From Streptomyces sp. P3 (lineage in GTDB: Bacteria > Actinomycetota > Actinomycetes > Streptomycetales > Streptomycetaceae), in NCBI GenBank assembly GCA_016893485.2, contig JAFEKX020000001.1:4898001-4962000 (forward strand): a stretch of 64,000 nt of DNA. Direction: 5' to 3'. The first letter of the stretch is position 1; each line of letters opens with the position of its first letter. Under the pieces are notes generated by a model. That model was not told the DNA's origin. It did no database searches and saw only the letters and a list, made by a program, of their open reading frames with translations. A program made the translations under genes and the position numbers. Below, one piece after another: positions 19,822 to 31,906 of this stretch.

Positions 19822-19883
19822 TGTTTCACGTGGAACGGCCAGGGGTTTCACGTGGAACAGTCCACGGCGTTTCACGTGGAACA
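19822..19883. promoter_or_regulatory. Three parS-like sites in tandem
   Basis: TGTTTCACGTGGAACG (19822–19837), GGTTTCACGTGGAACA (19844–19859) and CGTTTCACGTGGAACA (19868–19883) share the core GTTTCACGTGGAAC. That is one base from the perfect palindromic parS core. They are spaced 22 and 24 bp, about two helical turns, so three ParB dimers could sit on one DNA face. No gene overlaps them. Confidence 0.85.
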
Positions 19884-20177
19884 AACGCCGATGGCCGCCA
19901 ACTCCCTTGATTTACGCAGGCTGTCCGCGATGACGTTTGCAACGGCCCAGGTGTACAAGCGCCGCACAGACTCCCTTAACGGACCGCACACCCCTGATTA
20001 CGCGGCCGTATTCGCACCAGCTCACACACCTCCCGCACGCACGGGCACATCATCGTCACACCATGGAGATCACCCGCGTGACGCCCTGCGGATCCCGTCC
20101 GACGCTGATTTGCGCAAACAACTGCAACGAAGATCGTCCCTTGACGTGACGCACGTCACCTCCCGGGCACACAGAAA
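19884..20177. other. Intergenic, no feature seen
   Basis: About 290 bp between the parS trio and the tRNA-Ala terminator. It is unusually rich in CACAC and ACGCAC elements with no credible gene. Confidence 0.4.
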
Positions 20178-20213
20178 CACCGGCCGGACGCCACTGAGGG
20201 CGACCGGCCGGTG
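20178..20213 (-). terminator. Terminator downstream of tRNA-Ala
   Basis: Perfect 10-bp stem CACCGGCCGG (20178–20187) with CCGGCCGGTG (20204–20213), seven bases beyond the tRNA 3' end. Confidence 0.8.
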
Positions 20214-20220
20214 CGGAATG

Positions 20221-20292
20221 TGGAGCCTAGGGAGTCGAACCCCTGACATCTGCCATGCAAAGACAGCGCTCTACCAACTGAGCTAAGGCCCC
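20221..20292 (-). tRNA. tRNA-Ala (anticodon TGC)
   Basis: The reverse strand folds as a tRNA with acceptor GGGGCCT, D-arm AGCTCAGTTGGTAGAGC, anticodon loop TTTGCAT (TGC) and T-arm GGGGTTCGACTCCC. The acceptor stem contains the G3·U70 wobble that identifies alanine tRNA. CCA is read partly from the genomic sequence. A hairpin terminator follows. Confidence 0.95.
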
Positions 20293-20470
20293 GCTAGAGA
20301 AGCGTGCGACGGTAGAACCACACACCGGCGGGCTTCGGGGACAAGCGTACCGGGTCATCCGGGGTATCTCGCAAAAACTTGGGGCTCCCGGTGAACGACC
20401 ACTCTCCGTAAGATGCTCGTCGTGGTTCGCTAGAGCGAACCGCGGTTTTGGGAAGCGATGGGGAGACGCA

Positions 20471-21016
20471 ATGGACGCCGCACAGCAGGAAGCCACCGCC
20501 AGAGCGCGGGAGCTGCAGCGGAATTGGTACGGGGAGCCTTTGGGGCGCTCTTCCGTAAGCTCATCGACGATCTTGGGCTCAACCAGGCTCGTCTCGCGGG
20601 GGTGTTGGGACTGTCCGCGCCGATGCTGTCCCAGCTGATGAGCGGTCAGCGGGCGAAGATCGGCAATCCCGCGGTGGTACAGCGGGTGCAGTTGCTCCAG
20701 GACCTGGCGGGACAGGTCGCGGACGGCAGCGTGAGCGCGGCCGAGGCCACCGAGCGCATGGACGAGATCAAGAAGTCCCAGGGGGCTCGGTGCTCAGCAA
20801 CACCACGACCACGACGAGCAGTTCGGGGCACCCACGGTCAAGCGGGTGGTCCGGGAGATCCAGTCGCTGCTGCGCTCGGTGGCCGCCGCAGGCGACATCA
20901 TCGACGCGGCCGACACCCTCGCCCCGACCCACCCCGAACTGGCAGAGTTCCTCCGGGTCTACGGCGCGGGCCGCACCTCGGACGCGGTCGCGCACTACCA
21001 GTCCCACCAGAGCTGA
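20471..21016 (+). CDS. XRE-type helix-turn-helix regulator, three frameshifts
   Basis: ATG 20471 begins MDAAQQEATARARELQRN. The HTH is LGLNQARLAGVLGLSAPMLSQLMSGQRAKIGNP (about 35–68), a Cro/CI-type fold, followed by a helical tail with a Thr/Ser-rich patch and IQSLLRSVAAAGDIIDAADTL. About 181 residues. One G is missing at each of about 20539, 20785 and 20823, so the gene lies in several frames. It is a predicted DNA-binding protein, 200 bp upstream of a Ser/Thr kinase on the same strand. I know similar pairs in Streptomyces; the regulated genes are unknown. Confidence 0.78.
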
Positions 21017-21216
21017 GCCCCACGGCCCGGCAGCCGTTCGGGGTTCGGCAGCCGGGCACGTGGCCGGGGCGCGACACGAGGGGTCGTGTCGCTCACCGGC
21101 AGCACGTGCGGAACCGCCACGAGGGAGTGCCATGAGGAACTGCCGTCAGGGGGAGTCGTATCGCTCGTCTCGGGGAAGCAACGGAGGTAGTCGAAGGGGA
21201 GGAGCGACGCACAGCC

Positions 21217-22880
21217 ATGGGTGAGGTCTTCGCCGGCCGGTACGAACTGGTCGACCCGATCGGACGCGGCGGTGTCGGCGCGGTCTGGCGCGCCTGGGAC
21301 CACCGGCGGCGCCGCTATGTGGCCGCCAAGGTCCTGCAGCAGAGCGACGCGCACTCGCTGCTGCGCTTCGTACGGGAACAGGCCCTGCGGATCGACCACC
21401 CCCATGTACTGGCCCCGGCCAGCTGGGCCGCCGACGATGACAAGGTCCTGTTCACCATGGACCTGGTGGCGGGCGGCTCGCTGGTCCACCTCATCGGGGA
21501 CTACGGTCCCCTGCCCCCGTCTTCGTCTGCACGCTGCTCGACCAGCTCCTCTCCGGTCTCGCCGCGGTGCACGCGGAAGGTGTCGTGCACCGGGACATCA
21601 AGCCCGCGAACCTGCTCCTCGAAGCCACCGGCACCGGCCGCCCGCGCCTGCGTCTCTCCGACTTCGGCATCGCGATGCGGCTGGGCGAGGCCCGCCTGAC
21701 GGAGACCAACCTCGTGGTGGGCACGCCCGGTTATCTCGCGCCCGAGCAGATGATGGGCGCCGAACCGGACTTCCCCGCCGACCTGTTCGCCGTAGGACTC
21801 GTGGCGCTGTATCTGCTGGAGGGGGCCAAGCCGGACTCCAAGGCCCTGGTGCAGTACTTCGCGGAGCACGGGACTCCGGGGCGCCCAAGGGCATTCCCGA
21901 GGCGCTGTGGCAGGTCGTGGCGATGCTGCTGCAGCCCGACCCGCAGGCCCGCTTCCGCACCGCCACGGGGGCACGCAAGGCGCTTGCCGCAGCCGCGGAG
22001 CTGCTGCCTGAGCCTGGCCCCGACGACGAGTTGATCGAGATCTTCGACCAAATCGGGCCGCTCCCTTCGGGGTTCGCACCCGAGGGTCCGCTGAAGCGGG
22101 CGTCCGGGGTGGACACGGGGGCGACTACGTCTGTGGTGCCGTCGACGTCCGAGGGTGGGGATGGCGGGGATGGCGGGGATGGGCTGGGCAACGGGGTCGA
22201 TGTCGGCGGCGGTGGAGTCGTAGCCGGTGGCGGTGGGGTCAGTGGTGGCGGAGGAGGAGCCAACGGGGTCGCAGGCGTCAGCGGCGTCACAGGCGAGGGC
22301 CTCGAGTCGGCGTGGCCCGGCACGGACTCCGTACCCGTGGATCCCAGGCAGGGCATCACCTCCCAGCCGACCCCAATCCCGCCCCCAACCCAAGCCCCGG
22401 CTCAGACTCCGCCCTCTACGCCGACCCCGATACCGGCTCCACCCCTGCCGCCCTCCCCGATGTCGGACACCGGTAGCTTCCATCTGCCGCCCCCCGCGAG
22501 CCCCGTACGGGCAACAGGCGGATATGGCAAGCCAGTTGGAGCAGCCGGAGCAACTGGGGCAGGCACAGCAGGACAGTCAATACCAGGCCGGCCAGGGGCA
22601 GTACCAGCCCGCGCACTCCGCCCCGTACTCCACTCCCCATGGCCTGACCTCCCCACGACCCCACGCATGTCCTGCCCTCCCCCAGCCGCGTGCTGAACCC
22701 TCTACTGCTTCATACACCGCTCAGGTCCCGCAGGTTCCACCCTCCGCGCCGCCGGTTCCGCAGCACCGCGGCAGACGGGCACGACGCCGGCCCGGGCCGC
22801 CCGCGAAAGTGGCGATCCCGGTCCTGCTGCTCGCGCTGGCCTGCTACGCGGTGGGGTTCTGGGCACTGACCCGCATCTGA
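21217..22880 (+). CDS. Ser/Thr protein kinase with C-terminal membrane anchor, three frameshifts
   Basis: The kinase domain has the loop IGRGGVGAVW, Lys in AAKVLQ, HRDIKPANLLL, DFGIAMRLG and LAPEQM (about 1–260). A long low-complexity region follows, with a Gly/Val/Asp-rich part and then a Pro/Gln/Thr-rich part, and one helix sits at the very C-terminus (VAIPVLLLALACYAVGFWAL). About 554 residues and no extracellular sensor, unlike PknB. Frameshifts are at about 21515 (missing C), about 21877 (missing G) and about 22500. ATG 21217 is preceded by GAAGGGGAGGAG. The missing ectodomain suggests it senses through partners. Confidence 0.82.
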
Positions 22881-22929
22881 ACCTTGCGGGACGGTGTGGG
22901 CGGTGCGGGCGGCGCTGGCGGCCGGTCGA

Positions 22930-24312
22930 CTAGAGCGCCGCCGTCGAAGCCCGATCCCGATTCCGGTCCCGGCCCCCGTCCCGGCCCCCGTCCCGCCGCC
23001 GCGCCGACACCGTCCACACACCGAGGCTCGCCAACAGCACGCTGCCCGCACCGATCCCGGCCACCGCGAGGACCTTCATCGAGCGGTCGCCGCCTCCCCG
23101 GCGCCCCCGTCACAGCCGCCGCGCGCGGTCCTGCGTGGTCACCTCGAAGATGTTCCGGGGCTCGGGCTTCGCCGCGTACCCGGGACCCGCGTGCGCCGAC
23201 CCGCCGACCCGCACCCGCAACGTCACCGGCAACGGTCCCTGGCCGAAGCTGTCGGCCAGCTCCGTGGAGAGGTGCACGACGAGGTAGTAGGACCCGGCGA
23301 AGCGCATCCCGTTCACGTGGTCGACGACGGAGTACCGGTTGCGGTACTCGACGGGCGGCAGCGGCTCCAGCGCCACCGACCGCGCGCTGCCCCGGTACCC
23401 GAGGCCCGCCTCGTCGACGGAGCCGCGCACGGGGTTGTAGAGCGCCAGGTCGAGCGCGCGGGTCACATACCCGCTGCCGCCGCCCGAACCGCCCAGTTCG
23501 GCGGTGACGGACAGCTGCTGGCCCCAGTCCACCGGCACCTTGTAGAAGAGGGTCCCGCCAGGCCTGACGTCGTCCTGCCACACGCCCTGTCCGACGGCGG
23601 CCGCCCCGGCGAAGCCCGAGCCGCCCGCTCGGTGCCGGGCCTCCCCGTGACGGCCTCGGGCGACGCGGAGTCCCAGACCTGGGGTGCCTCGGTCGTACCG
23701 GCCTGGGACAGCGGAGGTTCCGACACCGCGGTCAGTTCCAGCCCCCAGGTGTCCGACGACGAACCCGACGCGTCGACCCGCTCGACGACCACGTAGTACG
23801 TGCCGCCCCCTTGCACAGCGCCTTCCCCGCCTCCCGCGCCGCCCAGGCGGCCACCGGGTGCGGGCTCCTGCTCGCCCCGAAGGTGGCGCTCCGGTGGGTG
23901 CAGGCGGTCCCCGAGGCGTTCTCCATCGACACCCTGATGCCGTCGGTGGCCGCGACCGTGGTGCCCGCCGGAGGCTGGCGGTCACCGACACATAGGCGTT
24001 CGACGTGGCGTCGAGATCGATGCCGTAGTAGACCTTGGCGCCCTTGGGAAGCGAACTCCGGTACACCCCACCGGCTTTCAGCGCTACGGCGTCCCCGGTG
24101 CCGGTCGCTCCGTCGACGACCTGGTCGCCCTGGTCGTAGCCGTAGGCACCCGGCGACCCGGCCGCCGTCGCGGGCCGCCCCGTGAGGGCGACCGTCGCGC
24201 ACAGCACCGCTGTGAGGACCACGACACGTCGTCGTACGACCCCGGCCCCGGCGACGGGCCTAGGGCCGCCCTGTGCCCGCGTCCGCCACCACGCCGTACG
24301 CCGCCGCCCCAT
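22930..24312 (-). CDS. Predicted secreted, membrane-anchored protein of unknown function, several frameshifts
   Basis: Starting at ATG 24312 are a basic, twin-Arg-containing N-terminus (MGRRRTAWWRTR…VVRRRVVVLTA) and a signal helix (VVLTAVLCATVALTG). Beta-rich extracellular stretches follow (YYGIDLDATSNAYVSVTA, GGTYYVVVERVDASGSSSDTW, GTLFYKVPVDWGQQLSVTAEL, MRFAGSYYLVVHLSTEL). A C-terminal helix (MKVLAVAGIGAGSVLLASLGVWTV) and an Arg/Asp/Gly tail end at 22930. The frame changes near 23975, 23820, 23640 and 23115. About 460 residues. It is convergent with the kinase at 21217, with 49 bp between the stops. I recognise no family. The fold looks like repeated beta sandwiches on a C-terminal anchor. 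Confidence 0.65.
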
Positions 24313-24451
24313 GACGCGCCACCCCTCACCGTTGCTCCGGACGTGGCCCATCCTGCCCCGCACGCGCGCGTGGCATCCGGGCAATGCGTACGAGCGTCCG
24401 AAACAGCGGGGTCCTGACGGCCGTAACCGCAGCCGGGCGGGGGCGCAACAC

Positions 24452-24482
24452 AAAGCCCCGACCGCTAGGGCGGCCGGGGCTT
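24452..24482. terminator. Hairpin between the surface-protein gene and DLW-39 gene
   Basis: AAGCCCCG (24453–24460) pairs with CGGGGCTT (24475–24482) around an inner CCGC/GCGG stem. It lies 22 bp past the stop of the small gene at 24505 and terminates it on the reverse strand. Confidence 0.75.
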
Positions 24483-24504
24483 GCTCAGAACTGGATCTCG
24501 GTAC

Positions 24505-24633
24505 TCACGAACCCGTGGGCACGGAGTCGGTCGCCTCCGTCCACAGATCCTGCTCGGCGCGATCCGCCTGGATCTGGCGGTACACGAGGAGCCCGCCGAT
24601 GGCGGCCAGTGTGACCAGGAGAAGCTTCTTCAC
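24505..24633 (-). CDS. DLW-39 family small membrane peptide
   Basis: A 42-residue peptide from GTG 24633: VKKLLLVTLAAIGGLLVYRQ (one helix), then IQADRAEQDLWTEATDSV. The DLW motif and length match the actinobacterial DLW-39 family, named for exactly this motif, which sits near gyrA and tRNA-Ile genes. The function is unknown. A longer frame upstream to 24687 has no better start. The C-terminal acidic part probably faces outside or lies on the membrane surface. Confidence 0.8.
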   Translation of the reverse strand: MKKLLLVTLAAIGGLLVYRQIQADRAEQDLWTEATDSVPTGS

Positions 24634-24970
24634 CGCGCGACCTCGTCTTTCCTTGACGTAGGGGACCTCTGTCGCCCGACTATACACACCGACCGAGACC
24701 GATCAGTGACCTGCGTCCTGGGCCAACTCCCGCCCGGGAGAGCGCAGTAGGAGCGGACCGAGCCGCTCCGATCTGAGGGTGATCACATCCCCACGGAGGG
24801 TTACTTCGCCCTCCTTTCGCGCATTTTCGGCCCTTTTATGGCCTCTTGCACCCATCCGAGTGGTGTTCATCAGAACATCGACGCGCCACGGGCGTCGGTC
24901 CACCACTTCGCGAGCCCCATACACATCATGAGGAAAGTACGCAAATCGCCCAACCTGAAAGTGAGGGGCC
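24634..24970. other. Intergenic region, divergent promoters expected
   Basis: 337 bp between the DLW-39 gene and the next gene on the other strand. I see no gene. An A+T-richer patch with GTACGCAAATCG near 24940 may be part of a promoter for the right-hand gene. Confidence 0.4.
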
Positions 24971-25315
24971 ATGGCCCAGATCAAGGTCATGAAGTTGTGG
25001 AACGCCTTCGTCACCGGCTTCCTGGCACTGTGCACGGCGCTCGGACTCATCACGGTCACCGCGACGGCCGCCGCCGCGACGACGCGGGTCGAGGCCACGA
25101 GCACCAACACGGTCGCCGCAGCCACGACCCCGGCGGTCTCCCCTGGACCTTCACCAGGTCCCTGCCCCCACGATGAAGCAGCGCATCCGCGCCGAGGCCC
25201 ACGGCAAGTCCCCAGCTGCCGCCACCGCCCGCCGACGGACACGGACGAGACGACGGAGCCCACGAACTCGCTGGAGCCGGCCCACACCGACCAGGCGGCC
25301 CCGCTCCAGCGCTGA
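24971..25315 (+). CDS. Small exported protein of the gyrA neighbourhood (DUF6344-like), two compensating frameshifts
   Basis: ATG 24971 opens MAQIKVMKLWNAFVTG and a signal-like helix (FLALCTALGLITVTATAAAA). A Thr/Ala/Pro stretch follows. In the adjacent frame is RSLPPTMKQRIRAEAHGKSP, after which the first frame resumes at CRHRPPTDTDE and ends at 25315. A missing C at about 25158 and another at about 25216 explain the crossing, and the conserved-looking core MKQRIRAEAHGKSP is only readable after repair. About 115 residues. I recall a Streptomyces family with this core (DUF6344), but the name is uncertain. Confidence 0.55.
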   Translation: MAQIKVMKLWNAFVTGFLALCTALGLITVTATAAAATTRVEATSTNTVAAATTPAVSPGPSPGPCPHDEAAHPRRGPRQVPSCRHRPPTDTDETTEPTNSLEPAHTDQAAPLQR

Positions 25316-25375
25316 CCCGAGCGCGGCCCCCTCAGCACAGAGCAACACGGCACGGCACGAGACATCCCGCCGGCC

Positions 25376-25480
25376 TTGACCGAACTGCTCAACCTGCCCC
25401 AGCTGCTCAACCCGCTCAACCCGCTCGACCTGCTCGACCTGCTCGGCCTGCTCGGCCCGCAGGACCCGCAGGACCTGCCC
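25376..25480. repeat. CTGCTCGAC-type short tandem repeats
   Basis: About 100 bp built from 9-base units of the type CTGCTCAAC, CCGCTCAAC, CTGCTCGAC and CTGCTCGGC, then two CCGCAGGAC units. The period of 9 keeps an open frame that would read LLNPLNPLDLLDLLGLLG. No ribosome site or recognisable protein supports translation, so I list it as a repeat. Confidence 0.6.
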
Positions 25481-25554
25481 GACCACCCGCCCTCTCTGAC
25501 CCAGCGGCGAACTTGCGTACAACGCTCCAGAGACAACACAAAGGACCCCGAAAA

Positions 25555-25582
25555 CCCCTGGCCGCCACGGCCGGGGGTCTTC
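25555..25582 (+). terminator. Hairpin with T-rich tail
   Basis: CCCCTGGCCG (25555–25564) pairs with CGGCCGGGGG (25568–25577) through one G·T pair, loop CCA, followed by TCTTCT. It probably ends the transcript from 24971. Confidence 0.6.
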
Positions 25583-25780
25583 TGGCGTGCCCTCGGGTGT
25601 CTTCTCGCGTGCCTTCGGAGATCTGCCGGCCTGCCAGGGGAATCCGCTGACGTGTCCCGGGGCTTCCCACGTGCCCACGCCTTCAAGGCCCCAACTCCGC
25701 CAGGGGCACAGCCCATTGGCCGCGGGAGACGACCGACCTGCCGGCGCTGGACCGTCCCGCCAGGTGGGGCATGAACGCCA

Positions 25781-25812
25781 AAGACCCCCAACCGCAACCG
25801 GTTGGGGGTCTT
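25781..25812 (-). terminator. Terminator downstream of tRNA-Ile
   Basis: Perfect 14-bp stem AAGACCCCCAACCG (25781–25794) with its complement (25799–25812), loop of four, eight bases from the tRNA 3' end. Confidence 0.9.
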
Positions 25813-25820
25813 CATGCCTG

Positions 25821-25894
25821 TGGGGCTAACAGGATTTGAACCTGTGGCCTCATCCTTATCAGGGATGCGCTCTAACCAACTGAGCTATAGCCCC
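25821..25894 (-). tRNA. tRNA-Ile (anticodon GAT)
   Basis: The reverse strand gives acceptor GGGGCTA, D-arm AGCTCAGTTGGTTAGAGC, anticodon loop CTGATAA (GAT) and T-arm CAGGTTCAAATCCTG, ending in CCCCA. 74 nt. It lies downstream of gyrA and the DUF3566 gene, the usual actinobacterial place for tRNA-Ile. Confidence 0.95.
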
Positions 25895-26030
25895 GCCGCG
25901 CTCTGCGGAGTGTGTCCCGCGCGCTGACTCCTGAAGATTAGCGCACGACATGGGCAGTCCCAAAATCGATAGTCACAGGACCGTCGAGAGGGGTTTCAAC
26001 CCGCGTTCACTCGACTTCGCGCCGGTCCGC

Positions 26031-26847
26031 TCACTCGTCCTCGGCGAGCGTCAGCTCGATGCCGCCGACGAAGCCGGCGGAGAGGTTGTAGATGAAGGCG
26101 CCGAGCGTCGCGAGGGCCGTGGCCAGGACGATGTCGATGACCGCGATGATCCCCGAGAACGTCAGGACGTGCGGGAGGGACAGGAAGGACTGCAGGTCGA
26201 AGCCGTTCGACTCGTTCGAGCCGGTCGCCTCCGAGATCGTGCCGCCGACCGTCGAGAAGACCCCCATCGCGTCCATGACCATCCACAGCACCGCGGACGC
26301 CACGACCGTGCAGATGCCCAGCGCGATGGAGAGCAGGAAACTGACCTTCATCACCGACCACGGATCGGCCTTGGCCACCCGCAGCCGCGCCTTACGGGTG
26401 CGGGGCGCGGTGCGCGCACCCGTACGAGGACGTCGTACGGCACCGCTCTGGGCGGCGGCGGGCGACTGCGTGGGGTACGCCTGCGGCGGGTGGTACGGCC
26501 CCGCCGCCTGCTGCGGCTGACGCTCCCCGGGAGGGGCGAACCAGGCAGCGGGGACCCCGCGGGCGCGCCCGGTGCGGCCTGCTGGGCCGACGACTGCGCC
26601 TGGCCCGGGGCCTGGGGGCCCGGCGCGGCCGGACCCGCCCCAGCCGACTGCTGCTGGGTCTGCGGACCTCGGGTGTCCGTCACAGTTCCCCCTGGGATCC
26701 ATGCGTGTCGGGCGAGTGCGCGTCGCTCTTCTTCACGTCGATCGCCCGCAGTTGGGTCGTGTGCGGATCTGTCGCGTTCGCGGCGGAGCCACGGCCGCCG
26801 CCGTCCGTGTCCGTACCGGTCGATCCGGCGCCCGTGGCTCCGCTCAC
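26031..26847 (-). CDS. DUF3566 transmembrane protein, two frameshifts
   Basis: GTG 26847 (VSGATGAGSTGTDTD) has a GAGGAGAG site and lies 18 bp after the gyrA stop. The N-terminal 200 or so residues are low-complexity (Gln/Pro/Ala/Gly) and cross frames at about 26685 and about 26540. The C-terminal DUF3566 domain is intact. It has WSVMKVSFLLSIALGICTVVASAVLW, an amphipathic region, FLSLPHVLTFSGIIAVIDIVLATALATLGAFIYNL, and ends IELTLAEDE. DUF3566 proteins are encoded after gyrA in actinobacteria; their role is unknown. A GTG at 26683 is an alternative start if the first frameshift is real. Confidence 0.8.
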
Positions 26848-26865
26848 GATGACTCTCTCCTCGTG

Positions 26866-29458
<2,593 letters not shown>

Positions 29459-29500
29459 TGCTGGTGGGGATCCTTCCTGGTGCGGTCAGCTGAGACCGAC

Positions 29501-31558
29501 TCAGATGTCGAGGAAGCGGACGTCCTTGGCGTTGCGCTGGATGAACTGGCGGCGCGCCTCGACGTCCTCGCCCATGAGGACCGAGAACAGGTCGTCGGCC
29601 TGCGCGGCGTCGTCCAGGGTGACCTGGCCGAGGACGCGGTGCTCCTGGTCCATCGTGGTGATGCGCAGCTCCTCGGCGTTCATCTCGCCGAGACCCTTGA
29701 AGCGCTGGATCGAGTCTTCCCTGATGCGCTTGCCGTTCTGCCGGCCCAGCTCGATCAGGGCGTCGCGCTCGCGGTCCGAGTACGCGTACTGAAGTCGTCG
29801 CGGCCCCACTTGATCTTGTACAGCGGGGGCGGGACAGGAACACGTGTCCGGCCTCGACCAGCGGCCGCATGAAGCGGAACAGGAAGGTCAGCAGCAGGGT
29901 GGAGATGTGCTGGCCGTCGACGTCGGCGTCCGCCATCAGAATGATCTTGTGATAGCGGAGCCTGGCGATGTCGAAGTCCTCGTGGACCCCGGTGCCGAAG
30001 GCGGAGATCAGTGCCTGGATCTCCTGGTTCTGCAGGATCTTGTCGATCCTGGCCTTCTCGACGTTGAGGATCTTTCCTCGGATCGGGAGGATCGCCTGGT
30101 ACTGCGGGTTCCGGCCGGACTTGGCCGAGCCGCCGGCGGAGTCACCCTCGACGATGAAGATCTCGCACTTGGTGGGGTCGTTCGACTGGCAGTCGGACAG
30201 CTTGCCCGGCAGGGACGCGGTCTCCAGGAGGCCCTTGCGACGGGTGAGGTCGCGGGCCTTGCGGGCCGCCACGCGCGCGGTGGCCGCCTGGATGCCCTTC
30301 CGGATGATGTCAGACGCCTCGTTCGGGTTGCGGTCGAGCCAGTCGTTGAGGTGCTCGTAGACCGCCTTCTGTACGAAGGTCTTCGCTTCGGTGTTGCCGA
30401 GCTTGGTCTTCGTCTGGCCCTCGAACTGCGGCTCGGCCAGCTTCACCGAGATGATCGCGGTCAGACCCTCGCGGATGTCGTCGCCCGTGAGGTTGTCGTC
30501 CTTCTCGCGGAGGAGCTTCTTGTCGCGCGCGTACTTGTTGATCAGCGACGTCAGCGCGGCCCGGAAGCCCTCTTCGTGCGTGCCGCCCTCATGCGTGTGG
30601 ATGATGTTGGCGAAGGAGTACACACCCTCGCTGTAACCGCTGTTCCACTGCATCGCGACCTCGAGGGACAGGCTCTTGTCCTTGTCCTCCGCCTCCAGGT
30701 CGATCACGGTCGGGTGCACCACGTCTCCCTTGCGGGAGTTGAGGTACGTCACGTAGTCGACGATGCCGCCCTCGTAGTGGTACGTGACGGTCTTTACTTC
30801 GTCCTTCTCGTCCGCACCCGCCTCGTCGGCACCGGCCGTGGCCTTGCCAGCTCGCGCTCGTCAGTGAGTTTGATCGTCAAACCCTTGTTGAGGAACGCCA
30901 TCTCCTGGAAGCGCCGCGAGAGCGTCTCGAAGGAGTACTCGGTCGTCTCGAAGACGTCCGGGTCGGCCCAGAAGGTGACCGAGGTGCCGGTCTCGTCCGT
31001 GGCCTCGTGCTGCGCGAGCGGGGCGGTCGGCACGCCCAGCTTGTAGTCCTGCGTCCAGCGGTAGCCGTCGGTCCTGACCTCGACGGCGACCTTGCTGGAC
31101 AGGGCGTTCACCACGGACACGCCCACGCCGTGCAGACCGCCGGAGACCGCGTAACCGCCGCCCCCGAACTTGCCGCCCGCGTGCAGCACCGTCAGCACGA
31201 CCTCGACGGCGGGCTTGCCCTCGGAGGGGACGATGCCCACCGGGATGCCTCGGCCGTTGTCGATGACCCGTACGCCGCCGTCGTGCAGGATCGTGACGTC
31301 GATCGTGTCCGCGTGGCCGGCCAGCGCCTCGTCGACGGAGTTGTCGACGACTTCCTGCACGAGGTGGTGCAGGCCGCGCTCGCCGGTCGAGCCGATGTAC
31401 ATACCGGGTCGCTTGCGGACCGCGTCCAGACCCTCGAGGACGGTGATGGCGCTGGCGTCGTACGAGGCGGTGACCTCGCCGTTCGAGGCGTGGGCCTCGC
31501 CGGTGGCGCCGGCGTCGGTGGACGGGATGTTCTCGTTGGGGTTGCCGGAATCGGCCAC
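29501..31558 (-). CDS. gyrB: DNA gyrase subunit B, three frameshifts
   Basis: GTG 31558 (VADSGNPNENIPS) starts about 686 residues. The GHKL ATPase domain has EVVDNSVDEALAGH, DNGRGIPVG and GGLHGVGVSVVNALS. Then QTKTKLGN, the TOPRIM Glu in VEGDSAGGSAKSGR and DADVDGQHI, and the tail RFKGLGEMNAEEL…VRFLDI. Frames change at about 30845 (ELA/KATAGADEA junction) and at about 29833 and 29792, each with one base missing. The gene is preceded by a 348-bp leader and is followed by gyrA on the same strand. Confidence 0.95.
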
Positions 31559-31906
31559 GAAGCGCCCTTTCTGGCACAGCACAAGCCAGGCACCCGGCTG
31601 TTGGCCGGAGCGGCTGCGGCGTGTTGCGTTGGTAAGCCTTAGTCAGCGTTGCTCGGTGTGTGTCCCACAAGTGGGGCGGGATTGCTTCCAGTCTACCGGT
31701 AGCGCCGACATGGATGGGGTTTGCCGGTACCTGAGTCCTCATGTGCCGCCCTCAACCGGTCTCTCCCGACTCCCCATATGCGGAACGGGGCTCAAAGAGG
31801 CTCACGGAGGCACTCAGCGCTTCCGGGTGTCAACCCTTTGCTACTCAAGGGTCAGGTCGGTATTCGCAACCGCGTCGGGTCACCCGCCGGAGCCCGCGCT
31901 GTGATG
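31559..31906. other. gyrB upstream region
   Basis: 348 bp between the DUF721 stop and the gyrB start. No gene is seen. In Streptomyces the gyr promoter responds to supercoiling, so this is its likely location; I cannot fix the –10/–35 boxes by eye. Confidence 0.45.

Noticed and set aside
19822..19883. CRISPR or IS-end interpretation of the three repeated sequences
   Set aside because: Repeats are 14–16 bp palindromes of the parS type with 6–8 bp spacers; no array, cas gene or transposase is present.
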